Shown here: one piece after another, positions 1 through 12,700 of the stretch
How positions within the stretch are numbered: the stretch's first letter is position 1
Layout: the number at the start of each line of letters is the position of its first letter
NCBI GenBank assembly: GCA_963082975.1
Contig: OY720347.1
Coordinates: 47,182,655-47,246,654 of the forward strand
Origin: Labia minor
Lineage: Eukaryota; Arthropoda; Insecta; Dermaptera; Spongiphoridae
Direction: 5' to 3'
Length of the DNA: 64,000 nucleotides
Position numbers and translations under genes: made by a program
Notes under the pieces: model-generated
What the model was told of the DNA's origin: nothing
Databases searched by the model: none
The model's input: only the letters and a program-made list of their open reading frames with translations

Positions 1-3000
1 GCAATTTTTCTTTTCTGGTGTATAAAATAGAAAAACTTTTTACATTTGTTCCAGACACTAAACGCAAAGTTTTACGAGTTATAACAGAAAAATTAAGGTG
101 ATTTCAACAATTCAATATTATTAATGTATTGAAAAAAAGAATAAAAAAATATATATTTTCTGACTTGCATCTGGCTAATCAAATTGAATACTATATCAGC
201 CTTTTAAATAAAAATTCATTATTATACAATCAATCATTTTAATTTCATATCAAATTCATTTTGTATCTTTAATAATGTAAACATATAAATATTTTAAATC
301 TATTTTTTACCAGTTAAATCAAAAATTTAAAAACAAATGGAATTCGAATTGCAACTACTTAAGTTTACAGAAGGGTGCATTAATCAAATTAAATTCAACT
401 CACTCTAGTTAATTTTTGTAAATTTTAGTAAAAAAAAATAAATTATTTTTTTAATTCTCAATATATTAACATAGATTTAATAGATTATTCACTAAAAAAA
501 TTTAATAATATAAATAAATATACCTAGAACACTTTTTTTGGTCCTAGAAAGAATTTGAATTAGTTACCATACTTTCTATACATTTTTAAACTGAAATTTA
601 CTTGGTCATATAAGTACAATTATTTAACCAAGGATAAAATATATAAGAATATACAATTGATTATTCGAGCTTTTCTATTAAAGTTTAAGCACAATTTATA
701 GCTTTAATTGAGTTTTAATTATAGATCGAGTTCAGTTGAATATGGAAAAACCGAGTGAACAATTAAATAATCTACCAAATTCAAATTCCACAATAATTTA
801 AAAATAATAATTCTTTTCATTTACCTTCTGTCAAATAATTATTATTTTAATTAACATTCTATCATCAACAGAAATATCTATTATCTATTATTATAACTCA
901 CCGTTATATAGATTTATTCACCAGATCCACAAATTATAAAATCAAAAAAAAAAAAAAATATTAATTTTAAAATCCTATATTAATTAAATCAAACTTAATA
1001 TAATTTAAACAATCATTTTATAAAATATCTTTCCTCCTCGTTATTATTCCAAAAAATATTATTATATATTTGAATGAAAATTCAATTAAGTTAAATTTTA
1101 TTTTATGTTTAATGATAAATTTCCTATTAATTTTAATTTATTATTATTTATAGGAGTATAGTCATATACAGAAGCCGTCTAAAATTGAAACTTTGTAGTC
1201 TCACTTGTAAATATAAAATTTCTATAAATAGAAGATAGAGGATGGTCGAATACAAAACAAAATGATCTGAAGAATAAATAAACTAAAAATATCTATTTTA
1301 TAAGAGTTTTCGGCATTGCTTATCAATAATTATGGGAATATTACGATTTTAACGATGTGGAAAATGCTTGTCGAGTTATGACTTCTTACACTTACAACAT
1401 TTCATTTGCTTTTTAGTCTTCTGAGTCAAACTCATCGTTTTTAAATTCATAAAATCACTCGTGAGAATTCTCCCTTTTAAACTAGTTCACCATATACATA
1501 TTTCAAGAATGAGTTTCAAATGAGAATTTTTTTTTATAGGCAAATCAAATTTGGCTACAAATTCAACACAAAACTTTAAACCCAATGATTCTGTGATGAT
1601 GGTACTTCAAGATTATTATTACATTTTACATCTGACAATTTTTGCATATTTTCATGAGGGCAATGTTTATCAAACTTCTAAAACTTATTTGTACTTTAAA
1701 TAATATCACTTTTAAAAGAAACTACTGCTGATAATTTTTAGGTTTCTTAAATCCAAATAATTTTCGATTATTATGTTTTCCTCTTTGAATGTTACTCAGC
1801 TCGTATTTATAATATATAGAGAAACAAAATGGATTAATCCAAATTTATTTAGAAATTAAATTTTTATCAAAATATGTGTGAAAGATTCTCATTCTGTTAT
1901 ACTTATTATAATTAACAATTATTGATATTTTTCATAATGTTTATAGAAGTAGTTAATTATTTTTTATTCCAACTTGGTTGATCCCCCTCTTCATTGAACG
2001 TTTTTTGAACTTCCCTGGTTCGTGACCAAAAGTAATTTCTTCTTTTGCGAAATAACTATTATGTTATTTAGTTTCCCTCCGTTTGAACAGCTTCATTCGT
2101 ATTAAGACCAATCCATTTTTATATTAATAATGAGCACTTTCATAAATTCTTATATAACTTTATATTTATTAATAATTAATGAAGGTACTTCATGTATTTC
2201 ATTTCCGGCAATAAATTACCTTGCTGTAATAATTTGCTCTCCTCCCCTTATGTATACTTTCATTTATTCTATTTTATTCTATCATTTCTTGGGTTTATTT
2301 TTTTTTACTTATATTTTTATTTTCGTAATTTATCTTATAAATTGAACCATATTCCAGTCATAAATTAATACTTTATTATCTGGAGTCACGAGAAGGATTT
2401 TTCTTTGGCCTCCATGAGAAAAGCAATCTTGACACCTTCATTCATCATTCCTCGTTTTAAGGTTAATTTTAGGATATATATCGTAATCAGCCAGTCATCA
2501 AGGCAAAAGGTTAACTTGTAATATTTACCAACCATCTTAACTACCCTTAAATTATTAATCAAAATTTCACCTTACTAATAACTATGATACAAATTAGAAT
2601 TTTAATTTATTTGTATGATAAGAAAACATTTATTATTTTAATAATTTGAACATAATTTTTTTTTTTTATAATTTATTATTGATTTATAAATAAATTTCAA
2701 GTATTCTAATTTTTGTAAACCTAAATTACTAATAATTTTATCAAAACAATAAAATAAAATATTTGAATAGTATATGTAGATTATGTATAATAGATATATT
2801 AAGATCTGTGTGCTTTTATTATGATAGTAGATCAAAAAATTATTGAGTAAACACATTTTCAACAGATATTATATTACTTAAGATTGGAAACTGCCAATAT
2901 AATATAATCCGTTGGAATCTTTTTAGTAAAAAATATTTCTTTGATTAGATTTTAATAATTTTTTTATTTGTATTTTCATTTAACTATAGATTTATAGATG

Positions 3001-3578
3001 ACTAGTATATATCTTTAAGCGAAATTATTTAAGGTTTATTTATTTATATAGTTTATTTTTAAATCTTCCCAAAACAACATGAAAATTTAAATTCTTTATT
3101 TTATATTTATTTTATTATCTTTATTTGTTTTTATTTTAATTTCTTAAAAAAAATATAATTACTTATATAAAATCAAATCACCTTAATTGAAAATTTTTGT
3201 TATAAAAATCAACTCAAAATATTACTTCTGATGATAATTTAATAATATAATTATTAAAATGATAAAATTATATATACACACTCTGTTAAAATTTTTTTAA
3301 AAATTCAAAACCTTATAAACAATTAAAATATGTAAATTAATAAAGAGCATAACGCTTAATACTATTAATTAATCATCATATCAAACCTCCATCTATTCCT
3401 GAAATATGAAATAATATTATTTATATAGCATAAAATACAGATAAATTTTGAGATATCAAGGTATATCAGGTGGATGAATTTCGATATTGAACAGTAGAAC
3501 TCAAGTTGAGGGTGATAATTGTACAATGAATGCATCTAATTGGGTGGCATTTCAGAAGAATTAATTGCAAATAATGAT
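1..3578. other. AT-rich non-coding stretch, no gene recognised
   Basis: No open frame here resembles a known protein; the short frames at 2130-2345 (+) and 2638-2862 (-) are AT-biased, hydrophobic by composition and look like chance. Homopolymer A/T runs are frequent. Two patches are less AT-rich (about 1976-2115 and 2380-2540) and could be unique or conserved non-coding sequence, but show no recognisable motif. Inferred to be intergenic DNA upstream of the gene whose first exon is at 16085. Confidence 0.6.
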
Positions 3579-3586
3579 TGATAGAG

Positions 3587-3933
3587 CATAGGTTCCTAAA
3601 GTGGTGTATATAGACCCCTGGGGTCTATTTAACCTCAAAGCGAATAACAAATTTGGGGGTTTATGGGGTCCATGGGGGTCTATGTGTTTTGGCACTAAAA
3701 AAAAGGTAAATTGTTTTCTGACATGGAATATTTGAATATGTTTCTGAAAAAAAAAAAATGGTAAATCCATTTTTCCGACATGGCTTTTAAAGCACTTTTT
3801 TGATTTTTCAATAAGGCTCTAAAAAAAGAGGGTAACATTTTTGTATGCAAAATCGAAATCAATTTAGGGGGTCTGCCCAAAACCGAAAAACATGGCAAGG
3901 GGTCTATGGCACAAAAAAGTTTGGGAACCTATG
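3587..3933. mobile_element. hAT-type non-autonomous element (MITE), family H1, long copy
   Basis: The left end reads CATAGGTTCCTAAAG and the right end is its imperfect inverse, TTGGGAACCTATG. The flanks are TGATAGAG (3579-3586) and CTATAGAG (3934-3941), which agree at six of eight positions, as expected for an aged 8-bp hAT target duplication. The interior contains GGGGTCTAT and GGGGTCCAT blocks near both ends and has no long coding frame. A 151-bp relative lies at 27247-27397 in reverse orientation. hAT assignment rests on 8-bp target duplications and end structure; no transposase is present. Confidence 0.7.
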
Positions 3934-3941
3934 CTATAGAG

Positions 3942-4209
3942 CAGGGGGATCGCGAGACTACTGAAAGGGGGTTGCAAAGATCTGATACTTTTGAATCATT
4001 ATAAATAAAATTTTAAAATTATTAAATTATATATATGTGAAATGAATGGGTATGTATTCTTTAATCCTTATTTTATTTACATTGTAAAATAGTGCGATAT
4101 TACATCTACATTTACGGGTAATATATATTTCATTATATGGAGGAGGGGGTCGTTTAAAATTTGCTAAGCTTGAAGGGGGTCGCTATATAAAAAAGTTTAA
4201 GAAGCCCTG
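3942..4209. mobile_element. hAT-type non-autonomous element (MITE), family H2
   Basis: This element begins CAGGGGGATCGCG and ends AGAAGCCCTG, so its ends form a short CAGGG/CCCTG inverted repeat. It is flanked by a perfect 8-bp duplication, CTATAGAG, at 3934-3941 and 4210-4217. GGGGTCGC blocks occur near both ends; the interior is AT-rich with no coding frame. The left copy of the duplication is also the right flank of the neighbouring element at 3587-3933, so the two elements abut through one shared target copy. Confidence 0.72.
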
Positions 4210-4397
4210 CTATAGAGTGTTTTATGGTAATGACTCATAATTATAGAAGGAATTGTAAAGTAAAACAATATCTATTTAGATATGTGTATACTATATATAA
4301 AATATGTTTTAAATACTATTTAATAATTATAAAAATAGTAATTTCTATAAATATATATAAATAATTGACATTCTTCTGTCTTCAGAGAGCTACAAAA

Positions 4398-4431
4398 GCT
4401 TAATTAAATTAATTAAATTAATTAAATTAAT
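4398..4431. repeat. 9-bp tandem repeat (TAATTAAAT)n
   Basis: About three and a half copies of a TTAATTAAA-type 9-mer lie directly against the left end of the repeat A copy at 4433. Confidence 0.8.
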
Positions 4432-4432
4432 A

Positions 4433-4718
4433 AAGAATATTTATTAAATCAGCTCGTGTTTGGCTTTTTGTTGATGTCACCACGTCACGTGCTGGCGCGT
4501 GATTAGCAATCAACGTGTTAAAAATTAATTCCGGTATTTTCAGCGATTCAATCAAGCTGAAATCCTATATATAACAGTTTTATACAATTTTTAATCATGT
4601 GAAAAACTATTAAACCTCTATCTTTATTTTTAAGGTTATTTTAGAGAAAAAAAATGAAAACGTAGTAAGTAATGACCCTCTTCAGAATTAGCTACATTTC
4701 TCAAAAGTTGATAGAAAA
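4433..4718 (+). repeat. Interspersed repeat family A, truncated copy A1
   Basis: This aligns by eye with 6585-6855 and with the reverse complement of 45510-45790. Shared landmarks, in order, are TTATTAAAYCAGC, a CACGTCACGTG block, GCGATTCAATCAAGCTGAAAT, TATATATA-CAGTTTTATAC, TAATCATGTGAAAAA, GTAAGTAATGACCCTCTTC and AAAAGTTGATAGAAAA. The outer ends present in copies A2 and A3 are missing here. It is non-coding. Confidence 0.8.
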
Positions 4719-6494
4719 TATTCATTTATTAAGTAACGCGGACGAAGTAATTATATTAGAAGGAGCTTCAAATTCAATTAGAGATAGCACAGAAAATTGA
4801 TCGAATCTGGGATATTTCAAAAAATATTTAGAATAAATATATAAAATATTAAAAGGTAGAATTCAAAAAAAAAAAAAATACTTAAAAAACTTACAAATTA
4901 TTTAAGATATCAACTATTCTGCTTTGGGTGAAATTTTTAGATCTTACCATCAATAATTTTTAAAAATATAATTTAAGACTTAATTTTTTTGTATTATATT
5001 TCATTTTTGTATAGATAATTTTTGTCCCTTTATTTGAATTAATGTTTGTCAATTATAATGAATAAATATTATTATTTTTTATTTGTTATTATCAATATTT
5101 TGTTCCGTATTTGTTCAAAAAAGTTTTTGAACAAACAAGGATTCAACAAATACCCTTCCCAGTCAATGATATTTCGTCTGTAATGATTCCAAGGTATTTG
5201 AACCTAACGATGAATTTAAATTGAAGGTTCGTAACTGATACAACTTCAATCTCTACCCCATCTCTAAATCTGATTTAGTATTCAGTTTTGTTCGCTTTTA
5301 GTAGTTTTAATTAACCTTTGAATGTTTCGATGTTAAATCACTTATGCAATCAATAATTTTAAATTTATATATCATTTTTCTTCATCAAAAGGCTATGCTT
5401 TATATTTAGATATAAAAATAAGAAAATAAATTTTTATCCAATTTCTGATATGATTTATTTGTTTGCCTTAGAGCAATCTGCTCCAAATTTAAATTAAATA
5501 AATATTTATTATGGTATATAATATATTATTTTTCTTTTCTAAGAAAGAATAAAAAAAAAAAACAATTATAATCCAAAGAAAGAGGCTTATATGTCGGATG
5601 ACAGAAAATTCCATTGGATGAATAAATAAAAAAAAGAGTTGTTTCATCTCTGCTTAAATCCTTTTAAAAAAGTGACGGAGATTTCTGATTGGTCAGTCAA
5701 ATGTATTTTCATTTTGTCTCTCATGTATTCATGTCATTTCCAAGTGGAAAAATTTCAAAGTGATCGATTAAAATTAAAGAGGCATGTTCTGTATTCAAGT
5801 GCTGGTCGATTTTTGTTCTATTCTATATTTGTCTCTAAAATGTCTAGTTAAACAAAATGCATTGAATTAAAAGTAGAATACTGTCTCAATTAATAATATT
5901 GCCTTTAATTGAGTTTTGTTTTGTTGATGTTTTTGTTTTGTTTATTTTTTTAAATAAACGAAATAAGTAGAAATAAGCGTGACAGTGATAAATGTGGATG
6001 ACATTGCAGACGGATAAAAGTGGTTCCTGGTTAGTCAAATTCGATTGATGGAACCCCTACGAAGAATGTCTCGTTATTTATGCATTGTACAATTTATGTG
6101 AATGGATGACGATTAAAAGTCAAATAGACCATGGAAACATTTACTAGAATGAATGGATCATTGCATCGAGAAATAGATTGACAAGTTTCTTTGTTGATTT
6201 ATATCGTATTTTCCCAATCAGTAAATGGAAGGTTTATTTTTCAAATTTGTTAAAATTTTTTTTTGTTATAAATGAGTGATTTTTTGAAATTGAAATTTGA
6301 ACAATATTATTTTATTTAGAATTAAAAGTCAATATATTTTTATTATTTCATTTTCAAATTATATTTTATTCAACAAAACAACGACAGTTTATAAAAATTT
6401 AAATATTTATTTATTTATTTATTTATTTTCTAAAGTATAACATTTTGTGTGTTAAATATCTACTTTAAATTTATTCAGTACATTTATTAATCAT
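4719..6494. other. AT-rich non-coding stretch
   Basis: No gene is recognised. The frame at 5639-5851 (+) has no recognisable domain. A (TTTA)n run lies at about 6404-6427. The patch 5970-6180 is slightly less AT-rich, without a clear signal. Confidence 0.5.
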
Positions 6495-7064
6495 AAGCTG
6501 GAGTGTCTCCACTCGACTATCTCGCAATTTGAATTGGATTAAATAACATATATTATATTTAAATTAAAATTAATGGATAATATTTATTAAACCAGCGCAT
6601 GTTTGGATCTTTGTTGATGGCACGACGTCACGTGTAGGCGAGTGATTTCCAGTGTTAAAAAATTAATTCTGGTAATTTTAGCGAATCAATCAAGCTGAAA
6701 TTCTATATATAGCAGTTTTATACAATTATTAATCATGTGAAAAATTATCAAACATATATCTTTATTATTACGGTCACTTTAGAGGAATAAAAATCAAAAC
6801 GTTGTAAGTAATGACCCTCTTCCGGTTGAGCTACATTTTCAAAAGTTGATAGAAAACTTCGAAATTTGAATAATGCTCATGTACCAAATTTCATCATTCT
6901 AGCTCAAACCGTTTTTAATCTTGGTTACATACATACGCACACAGCCATTTTTCTCAACCTTAGTGAAAATGATTCAGGAACCTTCAAAACGTATAAAAAC
7001 TTCAAAATCTCAACATCGAAAATTTTCGTGATCGCAATACTATCTCTTACGAGATAGTAAAAAT
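6495..7064 (+). repeat. Interspersed repeat family A, near-complete copy A2
   Basis: One end is AGCTGGAGTGTCTCCACTCG-ACTATCTCGC; the other is a short hairpin, ACTATCTC-TTAC-GAGATAGT, followed by A-rich sequence. Between them lie the CACGTCACGTG block, the CCGGTTGAGCTACATTTTC block, the ACCAAATTTCATCATTCTAG core and an ACATACGCACACA simple-repeat section. The reverse complement of 45311-45909 matches across nearly the whole length. The 63-codon frame inside is a chance frame in the repeat. The family is unnamed here. Confidence 0.82.
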
Positions 7065-8425
7065 ACAGAAAAATATTATTGAATAGTTACCAAGTTGCAT
7101 AAATTATTTATAATTATGCTGCCTATATACGTCACTGGCACCAAGGCTAGTATTTGTGACGTTCTTTCTAATATAATAATTAAAATACTATAATAAAATA
7201 TTTTTTCTCTTTGTCATTAATTGATTTGTATACTCTTACACTTAAGAAAATAAAATATCAATATCAATCTACCCTAAATCCTGAATAATTATTTTTTATC
7301 TAGTTTCAAATTATATTCAGAAATAATCAAGGGCTACTTTTATATTAATTCAAAAATAATAGTTTAGTACATATAATAAATTTTATAATACATAGATAAC
7401 CAAGCCGAATATTTTACTTGAAAGTAATTTAAACTACTCTATTATTAGTATTTATACATAGAGTATAAAAGAAAAATATTATACTGTAACAAAATTACTA
7501 AGCTCAACTGATCTGGGTTCATTGATAATGGATCTCTATTAAATTAACCTATAAACTAAGTTAAATTCTGAATGAAAAGACAATAAATATGTCAATTTGT
7601 TTTTTTAAAAAATTGGTTATTTATTTATGTGTGTTCGTTTCTATTGTATGATTTGGATATAAAATTAACAAATGTAAAAGATTAATCAAATTTATACTTA
7701 ATATAATATATTAAAATTTTTTATAAGGCGAGTTGAAATAAATCTATGAATGATAAAATGTAGGGGTGGGCATCTTAGTAAAATTCCAATTTCAACATGA
7801 CAATTCAAACAAAGTGCTTAGACACCCGCATGAGACGACTTTAAGATGAGACTCATTATCTTAAACTTAAATTAACTAATTAATTAACCGTAACTAATAC
7901 GATGCGAGGTTTGTCATATAGTTTAATACAGAGTTATCAGTTATTACTCAAGTGGAATATAATATAAAGAAAATAAATATGAAAGAAATTGAGATTAATT
8001 CAGATATTCCTTTTTCGGATCACCAAATTATTTAGCAATATCTATTTTAGTCTGTTATGTTAGTAATGGTAGGTATATCATTTCCAAAGAAGAAGCATTT
8101 AATATTTATCTTCTAAGAAATATGTTTATGGATCGGCCGATTCATCGAAAGCCCAAAACTTAGCATGAACTCATTCTCTTTACTTCAAATAAAAATAATA
8201 TCAAAGTAGAAAAAAAAATCTAACTAAATATAAAATTTGAAAAACTATTCAATCAATATGTACATAACTAAATCATTAAACATTTTCACAAATTTAATTA
8301 GTTTGTATGATAAAAAATAGAGTTCGAAGTCAAAATTCCAAATTTAATTAATTTTTAACTGAAAATAGTTACTTTACTGATAACTTTTTATGTTAATGCA
8401 AATGAGGAAAATAAACATAACTATA
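7065..8425. other. AT-rich non-coding stretch
   Basis: No gene is recognised. A phrase TAGGGGTGGGCA near 7761 resembles a hAT terminus, but no partner end was found. Confidence 0.5.
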
Positions 8426-8519
8426 TACAGTATCGAACAGATTAATTGAAACATGATGAAAATTTGTATAAAATCTTTTATTTATCATTCATATCAATAA
8501 TAGAAACAAATTATTACGA

Positions 8520-9512
8520 TTAATATTTTAAGTGGCCTCCCTAGGTCTCAATTAAGAGTTTGATCCTCTTTGGAATTGTATCCACAAGTTTTTTCCTGAT
8601 TGTAAGCATCCTTTCATCTCAAAACCATATAGTGATAATTGCGGTTTTTAATGTTTCCACTGTGGTACAATCCAATGTGGACTGATACTTTTCACTATTC
8701 ATTATACCTGTCATACATACAACAGGCCCTAGTCTATAATTTGAGAAACACCCCCAGAGCATTTTTTTAAGGGGGTGTTTGGTGGTTTAGATCAGTGCTC
8801 CGCAACCGGTGTGACGCGGCACACTGGTTTGCCTTAAAGGAGATACAGGTGTGCCGCTGCGATCAAATGAAACTTAGAAATCCGCATATAATATAATTAT
8901 AAATCAAAAAAATATAAATTTCTTATATTCATGTATCTCCTTTAAGGCAAACCAGTGTGCCGCGTCACACCGGTTGCGGAGCACTGGTTTAGATGACGAG
9001 CTCAGTTTTCTTTTCCCCTTCGAATGAACCGAAATTATTGACCTTGCACGATGAAGTGACTCTCATAAGAAACCAAGACTCTTTTTCAATGTTCAGCCAT
9101 CTAATTTTCATATTTTTTGTGCCATCCAAGTCTTTAGGCTTTCATTATCAATGTTAAAAGATGTTTCTTGTCAGGTTTCCTTGCTGGTCTTTTTGCTTCA
9201 CAAGATGTCTTTGACGAACAATCATGGGAGTTATGTGGACACCAGTTTCAGCCAATTCTCGAGGAAGGTCTACGGCAGATTTACAGCAATCATTTCGGCT
9301 AGAATTCAGTAATCGCTGGCCATCTCGTTTATTTGTCGTTCTAATTGCGTGACATTCCCACTTTATCTTCACTAAGATATTCCCTGACCTTTTATGGTGA
9401 TAGAAAATCCAATTGACTGTAGCCAAACTTACTCCAACCTCTGCTGCAATGTTTTTGTGGTATGGTTAGCCACTGTCACGGTCATTACTCGTTTATTCAT
9501 CGACACATCCAT
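8520..9512 (-). pseudogene. Tc1-type transposase pseudogene
   Basis: Read on the minus strand, it starts with MDVSMNKRV, then shifts frame into a helix-turn-helix region (KNIAAEVGVSLATVNW, RTTNKRDGQRLL, ELAETGVHITPMIV) typical of Tc1 DNA-binding domains. Farther along is SYESHFIVQG, where active Tc1 enzymes have SDESHF; the catalytic Asp is Tyr here. After the nested MITE come GCFS, a GPVV-like stretch and MNSEKYQS. The block with the third catalytic acidic residue (normally after a WPSQSPDLNPIE-type motif) is absent, and the frame resumes at KKLVDTIPKRIKLLIET and ends GGHLKY-stop, the usual Tc1 C-terminus. Frameshifts, stops, the deletion and the insertion make it non-functional. Confidence 0.88.
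8793..8986. mobile_element. hAT-type MITE nested in the Tc1 element, 55-bp perfect inverted repeats
   Basis: The two ends, starting CAGTGCTCCGCAACCGGTGT, are perfect inverted repeats for 55 bp around a short AT-rich middle. The flanks are an exact 8-bp duplication, GTTTAGAT, at 8785-8792 and 8987-8994. The CAGTG start and 8-bp duplication fit hAT elements. Its arms are much more GC-rich than the surroundings. Undamaged arms and flanks suggest it is much younger than the eroded Tc1 copy that holds it. Confidence 0.93.
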
Positions 9513-9747
9513 CTTTGTAGGTAGGGGCAAAATGCTGAAATTTAACAACTTTTATTTGAAATAACAAAAAATAAGAAAAAATCACTCAACCGATATTAAA
9601 ACACATGCTACACACTGAGCAATGCTTGCTAGATTGTGTCAAAAATAAAAATAACCACAGTATTGCCATTACAAATAGTAACAAGGGCGACAAAGTGCAA
9701 AAATGCAAGAAAATGTTTTTGTTTCAATTAATCTGTTCAATACTGTA

Positions 9748-12700
9748 CAATCCCTACCGTATTTCCGGTTGCCTACCTTGAAGGCGCTAAATGTTTACAG
9801 TCCATTTCATTACATTCCATAATATTACATTTTATTTATAAAGATATATTAAAATTTTTAATTTATAATTATTAAAAAAAGGAAAATATATAAAAATTGT
9901 TTTCAATTGACGTTTAAAAAAAAATTGAAAGAATAGGATAAAATAAAAGAAGATAATAATTTTGTTTGGTCTTTTCGATATATTGATAGGATACGAGCGA
10001 ATGTTAGACTGACTGAAAAAACAATGACCCTATTTGGAAAGTTCTTTAACTAATGAAAAACATATTTCTTTCCGTTCGCTACTATATATTTATATTCTAA
10101 AAGTAGAATGAAAAGAGTCAATGAAAATCAAGTAATCTATATATCTATATATATATATATATAAACATTTCTTCATTGAAAAAGTGAGACAGTAGAAAAG
10201 TTTTATTTTTTTATTGGTTGTCTCTTTTCAAATTCTGCTATATTTATTTATATTTATAAAAATATATGTGAAAAAGTTCATGTATGAGTCCACAAAAAGG
10301 TGATGTAACAATTTTATAGGTTGACATAGATGTGTTCTCTGACTTCTTTGTTATAGATTGATCACTTGTTATTTTCAATATTTATAATAAACTTGGGATA
10401 CATTTGGACAGTCTCTTGCACTTTTTCTTTTCTTCTCCTCCTAATTTAAAACTTTTTACTTAATTTTTTCTACTTAAAAACAATTTTATTAAACATTTAC
10501 AATAGAATATATATATATATATATATGTTCTATATATATATATACATATACATATATATATAAAATAAATTTTTTATAAATATAATTAGAGAGACATAGA
10601 AACAATTTAAATATCTTTAACCAAAGTAGACTTAAATTGATATTCTAACTCTTAAAAAAAAATCAAAGTTAAATTCTTTGAAATATTTATCTCCTCAGGC
10701 ATTAGACATTTTATACTTTTTAAATTAAATTAAACATACTTCAAATATATTTTGAGATTTTTTTAAAATTCTACTAGTACATAGTTCTTATTAATAAACT
10801 TTCTGCTTTACAAAAGAAAAAATAAATAAATATATGTTATATATATTAAAATAAATTAAACAAGGAAGAGCTAGGGTGGTCATCTTTCAAGGAATCACAG
10901 AGATTTACACATGCAATTCCAGACGAAAACAAGGTCTTATGGATTGGATATAAAAATTAGAAAAAAAAACAAAACAATTCATATACTGAGTATGTGACCA
11001 CAATGAATTAATAGAAAGAGATAATATTTTTTTGGATAAAAATTGAAATTAGATTATCGGAGATTTAAATGCTATAATTTGAGATCAGAAAGAAGCAAAA
11101 TAATATGATAATAATTTGGAAAAGATATATTGTCACAATAATAGTGTCTGAAGTATACCCAAATGATGAAATGGCAGATAATGAGAATAGAAAAATATGA
11201 ACCAGAGTCAGGTGTGGAAACTTGTGGAGATTTAATAAATGTCAACAATTTAGAGGAAAACGGGAGATACAGAAAAAGTTTATTTCAGAATGCTGCCCTT
11301 GTTGATTCTAGGCTTGACTTGAGGCCAGACTGTATGCTGGAATAGACCAATAGATCATAAAAATAATCAAATTGATAGATGAATAAAAGATTTAATTCTT
11401 AGAAATGAATACATATATAAGCTTCAAAACGTGAATGGGACAAGAAGAATAAATAATTAAAAATATACTAGAATATTTTCTTATTTAATACATATATACT
11501 GTAATATCCAATAAAAGATTTTTTAACGTAGCTTAAAATATAAAATTCTATGTATTATTAGATAACATAATATATTTTTAAATTTTTTGCATCTTTCCAA
11601 AAATTGTATTTTTGTCAATAATCACTAATTAAAAACAACATTGATGAAGATCATCGTCGCCTGTTAGATACGAACATATTTTCTTATCTATTTTATTCAT
11701 ATAAGAAATTTAAGTTCATTTTATAGTTATATGAATACAACTAAAATATTACTATATATATTAAACTAAAGCCATTCTCCTTAAATGTGATTGACTCAAA
11801 AAAAATCTTCATTAAATTTTATTTTTAATCAAAAATTTTATTACTTTTGCAAACACCTAATAATAATAAACTAAGAAAATATCGTTAATAAAACAAAATT
11901 TTATAGTTTTTAATGTAACTAGTTATAACGTCAATAATTATAATACATCATTTGGAATCTTACCATAATTTATCTTAGTAATCGTCGTTATTTCTTGTTA
12001 TATATATAATTATATGGATATGTATTTTATCTAATTTTTGATCTATACTTTTTTCAAAAAATCCTATTTTTATAGAGTCTATTCCTATATTCGCTTAAAT
12101 AGAAAATATAAATACTACTTTATGAATTAACATTAAAAATGCTAAATTTTTTTGTATAGTTTAATAAAAATTTATGATGTATATTTTTAGTTAAATTTAA
12201 TGATTATTTGTAAATTAATTCCAAGTATTTCTATAGACAAAATAAAAAATTCTTACTTTATAATTATTTTCTATTTAATTAATAATAGGTTCCGGACATA
12301 TCTCAAGGGATCCTCTGACAACTTTAGTTAAACCAGGGTTGTTAGATATTAAAGTAGAAACTTTCCCGGGTGGATTGATGTTTTTAAAAGGTTTTCCATT
12401 TATTTGAAAATGATTAAATTTTTATAATATTCTATTTCTTTATATCAAAGTAATTTTTAATGTAGGAATGAGAATTAAATATATTGTTTATTTTTTATTT
12501 AATCATCTTATCTTAATAATTAAATTGGAAGCAAATATTAATTAATAATCTATCAATAAGGAATGTTACCAAAAAAAGATCAAAGTTATCAATTTAAACT
12601 GGGAAAGTTTTAACATTAAAACCACCATTCAAATACATTAGTAAAATGATTAATGAATGAATTTAGGAATATTAATTTTAATTAAAATACTTTTATAGAT

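Larger units (their letters stand above)
8428..9745 (-). mobile_element. Tc1-like DNA transposon, defective, with nested MITE
   Basis: Terminal inverted repeats start CAGTATYGAACAGATTAATT at both ends, about 26 bp with one mismatch, and each end is flanked by TA (8426-8427 and 9746-9747), the standard target of the Tc1/mariner superfamily. The element is 1318 bp including a 194-bp hAT MITE and its 8-bp duplication, so it was about 1116 bp before that insertion. That is shorter than the roughly 1.6 kb typical of full Tc1 elements, and the interior shows an internal deletion. The encoded transposase runs on the minus strand and is dead. Confidence 0.9.

Noticed and set aside
7751..7790. TAGGGGTGGGCA as a hAT terminus
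   Set aside because: No inverted partner or 8-bp duplication was found nearby.
11040..11345. LINE endonuclease fragment (GDLNA motif) and the 60-codon frame at 11163
   Set aside because: Only one short motif matches, followed by stops; too weak for a feature of its own.
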